Assembly (NCBI GenBank): GCA_022825855.1
Contig: JAJDWB010000010.1
Coordinates: 62,001 to 126,000 of the forward strand
Direction of reading: 5' to 3'
Length of the DNA stretch: 64,000 nt
Source of the DNA: Dehalococcoidia bacterium
GTDB taxonomy: Bacteria; Chloroflexota; Dehalococcoidia; Bin125
Within the stretch, counting starts at the first letter, position 1, and each line of letters opens with the position of its first letter. This document shows positions 60,803-64,000 of this stretch, piece by piece. The notes under the pieces were generated by a model. That model was not told where the DNA came from. It did no database searches and saw only the letters and a program-made list of their open reading frames with translations. The translations under genes and the position numbers were made by a program.

Positions 60803-61699
60803 ATGGTACTTGAGCAACAGGTCACGCTGATTACCGGCGCGTCGCGCGGCTTCGGCCTGGCCGCCGCCGAGGAATTGACCCTACGGGGACATCCGGTCGT
60901 CGCGACGATGCGCAATCCCGGACGTGACGCGCCGAACCTGAGCGGGATCGATCCCGAGCTGGTCGAGATCGCCCAGTGCGACGTGACGGATCGCGCCTCG
61001 ATCGATGCCTCGATCGAGGCGGGACTGCGGCGCTTCGGGCGGATCGACGCGTTGTTCAACAACGCCGGCTACGGACTCTACGGTCCGGTCGAGGACCTGT
61101 CCGACGAGGAAGTCTCGCGTCAGATCGACACGAACTTCATCGGCCAGATCCGCATGGCGCAAGCCGTGTTACCGCAGATGCGCGAACGCAACCATGGCAA
61201 GATCATCAACGTCTCCTCGCTCGCCGGTCGGATCGTCGCCCCAATGATGGGTCTCTACGCCGCCTCAAAGTGGGCCGTCGAAGCCATGTCCGAAGCGTTG
61301 CGCTATGAAGTCTCTCGCTGGAACGTCGACGTCACGATCCTCGAACCAGGCATGTACGCCTCCGACTGGCAGACCACCAACCTCGATGTCGCCGCCGCCG
61401 TCCGCGAGGGCCGCTCCCCGTACCAGGACTCGGCCGAGCTCGCGTTGAAGACGTTCCGCACCCGCGCCGCCACGCGTCCCGGTTCCCGCTCCGTCGCGAC
61501 CGCCGTCGCCGATATCGTCGAACTCGAACAGCGCCTCCCCATGCGTTGGCCGGTCGGTGAAGACACGATCCAGACCATCCGCCTGCGCGAGGCGATGACG
61601 GACCAGGAGTGGGAGGAGCGCGTCCGCGGCGACACGAAGATCTATCGCGGCGCCTTCTTCCGGGGGATCGACAACCCGCTCGAGGACAAGCCTCGCTAG
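60803..61699 (+). CDS. Short-chain dehydrogenase/reductase
   Basis: 298 residues, classical SDR with extended C-terminus. TGASRGFGLAAA, NNAGYGLYGPVEDL, IINVSSLAGR with active-site Ser, YAASKWAVEAM (Tyr-x-x-x-Lys). The pattern of the YGLYGPVE block is that of SDRs acting on ketones or steroids (17-beta-HSD-like). The start is at ATG 60803. It is convergent with the AhpD-like gene, with 11 bp between stops. Confidence 0.9.
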   Translation: MVLEQQVTLITGASRGFGLAAAEELTLRGHPVVATMRNPGRDAPNLSGIDPELVEIAQCDVTDRASIDASIEAGLRRFGRIDALFNNAGYGLYGPVEDLSDEEVSRQIDTNFIGQIRMAQAVLPQMRERNHGKIINVSSLAGRIVAPMMGLYAASKWAVEAMSEALRYEVSRWNVDVTILEPGMYASDWQTTNLDVAAAVREGRSPYQDSAELALKTFRTRAATRPGSRSVATAVADIVELEQRLPMRWPVGEDTIQTIRLREAMTDQEWEERVRGDTKIYRGAFFRGIDNPLEDKPR

Positions 61700-61710
61700 C
61701 GGACGTCGAC

Positions 61711-62301
61711 TCAGCCGTGCTTGCCCACCGTCCAGCCCGACTGGGCCAGGTGCGCGTCGGAGAACTGGACCGCGTCCGGCTCCAGCTCATTGGCGAGCGT
61801 GTCATTGAACCGGTTGAGGAATCCGAACATCGAGATCACGCTGACGATCTCGACGATCTCGGACTCGGACCAGTACCGCTTCAGTTCGTCGAAGTGCTCA
61901 TCCGTGGCCGAGTTGGGCTGGATCCCGGAGTCGCGCGCGAGACGCAGGGCGGCCCGCTCGGCCTCGTTGAACAGCTCTGAGGTCTCGAACGCCCAGACCG
62001 CCTCGACGCGCTCAAACGACTCCCCGGCCAGGGTGTGGGCGAAGTGCCCGGTGTGCGCCTGGCAGTAGAGGCAGCCGGCCGATCGCGAGACCACGTGGGC
62101 GATGAGCTGCTTCAGCCCGTTGGGCACGCCGCCCTCGGTCATGATCGAATTGAAGAACGGTCCAAAGGCGTTCAGTACCGCCGGTCGCCGGGCGAGCACG
62201 TGCAGCGACGTAGGAATCGTGCCGCCGCGGTCGACGAGCGCCTGCAGATGCGGGGCGACCTCCAGCACGTCCTGTGTGTCCAACGGTGTGACCCTGTTCA
62301 T
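61711..62301 (-). CDS. Carboxymuconolactone decarboxylase/AhpD-like protein
   Basis: 196 residues. AhpD-like alpha-helical fold with the CxxC redox pair and His in SAGCLYCQAHTGHFA, as in alkylhydroperoxidase AhpD. A second region (SESEIVEIVSVISMFGFLNRFND) matches the family's C-terminal helix. The CxxC favours a peroxidase-type activity over lactone decarboxylation. GGAGG precedes ATG 62301, which overlaps the upstream methyltransferase stop (ATGA). Confidence 0.87.
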   Translation of the reverse strand: MNRVTPLDTQDVLEVAPHLQALVDRGGTIPTSLHVLARRPAVLNAFGPFFNSIMTEGGVPNGLKQLIAHVVSRSAGCLYCQAHTGHFAHTLAGESFERVEAVWAFETSELFNEAERAALRLARDSGIQPNSATDEHFDELKRYWSESEIVEIVSVISMFGFLNRFNDTLANELEPDAVQFSDAHLAQSGWTVGKHG

Positions 62302-63164
62302 GATGTCCTCCAGCGAATCATCATCTGGTTCGGTTGATCGGGCAGCGTCCAGCCGCCGTCCTGCTCGATCAGGAGCGCCGTCACGGCATCCCGCAACGCC
62401 GGCAATCTGACCGAGTTCTCCGCTAACCATAGTCGTCTGCGCGCCCACTCGACGGCGTCCTCAACAGTGTCGAAGACAAAGCGCCGGCGGTCGCCGGGCG
62501 GCGGGATGGCGGAGGCGTCAACGCTCGCCCCGCGCGCTTCGAGCAGCGCGACGAACTCGTTGCCGCCCGGCAACTGCACCAGGTCTTCGCCGTGAACTGC
62601 GGGCCAGGCCTGCCAGAACATGGTGCTGGGCGCGTGGTCGAAGAGGATGGCGACGCACTCGCGCCGCGCCGAGCGTTCCAGCGTGTCGAGGAAGCCGCCG
62701 ATCGGCTCGATGTCGTAGGCCACGTGCGAGATCAGCGCCACGTCTCCGATGTCGGTGACGGCGGGATCGTCCGACGGCCAGCGATCGTCGCGCAGGTCGA
62801 CATTGGTGATGCCATGCTCGATCTGCAGGTTGGCGAACTCTGCCCGCATCGCGCCCGACGGCTCGATCGCGACCACCGACTCCACCTGCAGCGCCAGCGG
62901 CAAGGAGAAACGTCCCGCGCCGGCGCCCACGTCGATCCAGGTGTCCGACGGCTTGGCGATGGCCAGCAGCGCATCCAGCACCTCATCGCCGCTGCGCCGT
63001 GGATCGGCGCGGAACATCGAGGCCAACGGCCGGTAGTGGTCGCCGTCGCCTTGTTCTTCGCGCAGGCGCTCGGCCTGTTCGCGATTGGCGATCACACGGT
63101 CCGCCCAGGCCTGAGACAATCCGGCAGCCGACGCGCGGCCGCCGCTGGAGTAAACTTCGGTCAT
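62298..63164 (-). CDS. Class I SAM-dependent methyltransferase
   Basis: 288 residues. Rossmann-like methyltransferase with motif I DVGAGAGRFSLPLAL around residue 80, motif II VVAIEPSGAM and the post-II acidic site ALISHVAYDIEPIGGFL. Substrate unknown. The proposed ATG lies in a CATG shared with the divergent PAC2 gene. An internal GTG about 22 codons later (VIANREQ) is an equally plausible start. ATGA overlap with the AhpD-like gene suggests coupled translation. Confidence 0.75.
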   Translation of the reverse strand: MTEVYSSGGRASAAGLSQAWADRVIANREQAERLREEQGDGDHYRPLASMFRADPRRSGDEVLDALLAIAKPSDTWIDVGAGAGRFSLPLALQVESVVAIEPSGAMRAEFANLQIEHGITNVDLRDDRWPSDDPAVTDIGDVALISHVAYDIEPIGGFLDTLERSARRECVAILFDHAPSTMFWQAWPAVHGEDLVQLPGGNEFVALLEARGASVDASAIPPPGDRRRFVFDTVEDAVEWARRRLWLAENSVRLPALRDAVTALLIEQDGGWTLPDQPNQMMIRWRTS

Positions 63165-64000
63165 GACCACCTCACCTGATCTCAATATCGAGGGCCTGCC
63201 CAACCTGACCGACCCGATCCTGATCCTGGCCTGGGAAGGCTGGAACGACGCCGGCGAGTCCGCGTCGACCGCCGCCCAGTACCTGATTCAGCAGTTCGGT
63301 GAGATGCCCTTCGCAACCATCAATCCGGAGGAATTCTACGACTTCACGGAAGTCAGACCAATGGCGCGGTATCGCGACGGCGAGCGCTTCATCGACTGGC
63401 CGGAGACGGAGTTCATCCATCTCCAACCCTCCGGCGGCCGGCGAGACATCGTGGTCGGCATTGGGATCGAGCCGCAGTATCGCTGGAAGCGCTACATGGC
63501 GGCGGTCTCCGAGCTGGTCGAGACGATCGGCGCCAAGCTGATCCTCTCGCTCGGCGCCGTCGCCACCGGCGCCCCGCACACCCTGCCGGTGCACGTGCGC
63601 GGCTCGGCCAACAACTCGGCGCTGGCCCAGCGCTACAACATGCATCCCTCGCGGTTCGAAGGTCCCTCGGGCATCGTCGGCGTGTTCCACGACCACTGCC
63701 GCCGTCTGGGCGTCGGCGGCGTGTCGCTGTGGGCCTCGGTGCCGCACTATCTGCCGGGCATCACCAACCCTGTCGGCGCGCAGGCGCTGCTGCGCGTGGT
63801 CAGCGACATGACCGGACTGCACATGGACTACGAACCGCTGGAGCGCGGGATCGAGCGATTCCACACGCAACTGGAAGAGGCGCTGCGCGAGAACAGCGAC
63901 CTGCGCGACTATGTCGCCAGGCTTGAGGCGGCCGCCGGAACGCCCGAGCCGCAAGCCCAGCAGGAGAGCGAGCTGCCCAGCGCCGACGCGCTGATCGCCG
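63163..64000 (+). CDS. PAC2 family protein (3' partial)
   Basis: At least 279 residues; the gene runs off the window. PAC2 (proteasome assembly chaperone-like, PF09754) domain: PILILAWEGWNDAGESAST, HLQPSGGRRDIVVGIGIEPQYRW cut to RRDIVVGIGIEPQYRW, ILSLGAVATGAPHT and SLWASVPHYLPGITNPVGA. The C-terminal region (DYVARLEAAAGT) is likely coiled or disordered. Bacterial PAC2 proteins have no settled role. It starts at ATG 63163, sharing a CATG with the divergent methyltransferase; an upstream GGAG is rather far at 12 bases. Confidence 0.85.
   Translation, partial: MTTSPDLNIEGLPNLTDPILILAWEGWNDAGESASTAAQYLIQQFGEMPFATINPEEFYDFTEVRPMARYRDGERFIDWPETEFIHLQPSGGRRDIVVGIGIEPQYRWKRYMAAVSELVETIGAKLILSLGAVATGAPHTLPVHVRGSANNSALAQRYNMHPSRFEGPSGIVGVFHDHCRRLGVGGVSLWASVPHYLPGITNPVGAQALLRVVSDMTGLHMDYEPLERGIERFHTQLEEALRENSDLRDYVARLEAAAGTPEPQAQQESELPSADALIA

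Overview
The window is GC-rich, gene-dense bacterial chromosome with 63 supported protein genes (two cut by the window ends), no rRNA or tRNA that I can see, and no insertion sequence or CRISPR array. The gene set (several CaiB/BaiF CoA-transferases, luciferase-like monooxygenases, SDRs, HSL-type esterases, tandem VOC proteins, a ferredoxin-dependent 2-oxoacid oxidoreductase, a CIRCE-controlled groEL without groES) suggests a free-living marine or soil Chloroflexota of the SAR202/Dehalococcoidia kind. That placement is inference from gene content; no marker phylogeny was possible.

Layout. 0-25 kb: catabolic and housekeeping genes. These are an amidohydrolase, an orphan periplasmic-binding-like protein, an alpha/beta hydrolase, two CoA-transferase genes (one a tandem fusion), coaE, tag, a PaaG-like crotonase, a GNAT, a glutaredoxin-thioredoxin reductase fusion, an acyl-CoA synthetase, a YscW-type lipoprotein, rmuC, three HSL-family hydrolases, and a minus-strand run of SnoaL, LLM oxidoreductase, two VOC proteins, M20 amidohydrolase and SDR. 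25-30 kb: a second binding-like protein with an internal duplication, then korAB. 30-38.5 kb: an accessory region with several lower-GC genes. It holds a GHKL ATPase with STAS-like ends, a restriction-modification pair whose 3' ends overlap, a membrane protein with a zinc-finger-like tail, a RelE-type toxin module, and a DUF5678-retropepsin pair, interleaved with an SDR and a rhomboid protease. 38.5-48 kb: two LLM monooxygenases, thiN, an alkylsulfatase-like MBL protein, FmdB, a small signal-peptidase-like protein, groEL, pyruvate kinase and a glutaredoxin. 48-53 kb: a five-gene minus-strand operon cysD-cysN-tupA-tupB-tupC. 53-64 kb: MOSC protein, DUF3179 lipoprotein, SnoaL protein, Bcp peroxiredoxin, a zinc-binding lipoprotein with an AztD-like propeller inserted in it, orn, a zinc/manganese ABC permease with a Cys-rich tail, SDR, AhpD-like protein, methyltransferase and the start of a PAC2 gene.

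Two signals stand out. First, three intergenic regions (about 2.8, 18.2 and 33.5 kb) carry the same 64-65 bp core, preceded by short words repeated at exactly 10-bp spacing and followed by one or two more copies of the same word. A fourth, degenerate member lies at 48.05 kb. The core is conserved while the word differs between elements, and in three cases the element lies upstream of a co-oriented gene. I know of no described element with this structure. Second, the zinc-binding protein at 56.7 kb appears to fuse an AztC/ZnuA solute-binding protein with an AztD-like beta-propeller chaperone, inserted between two His/Asp/Glu-rich stretches.

Dispersed REP-like palindromes in several sequence families sit between many genes and probably also act as terminators.
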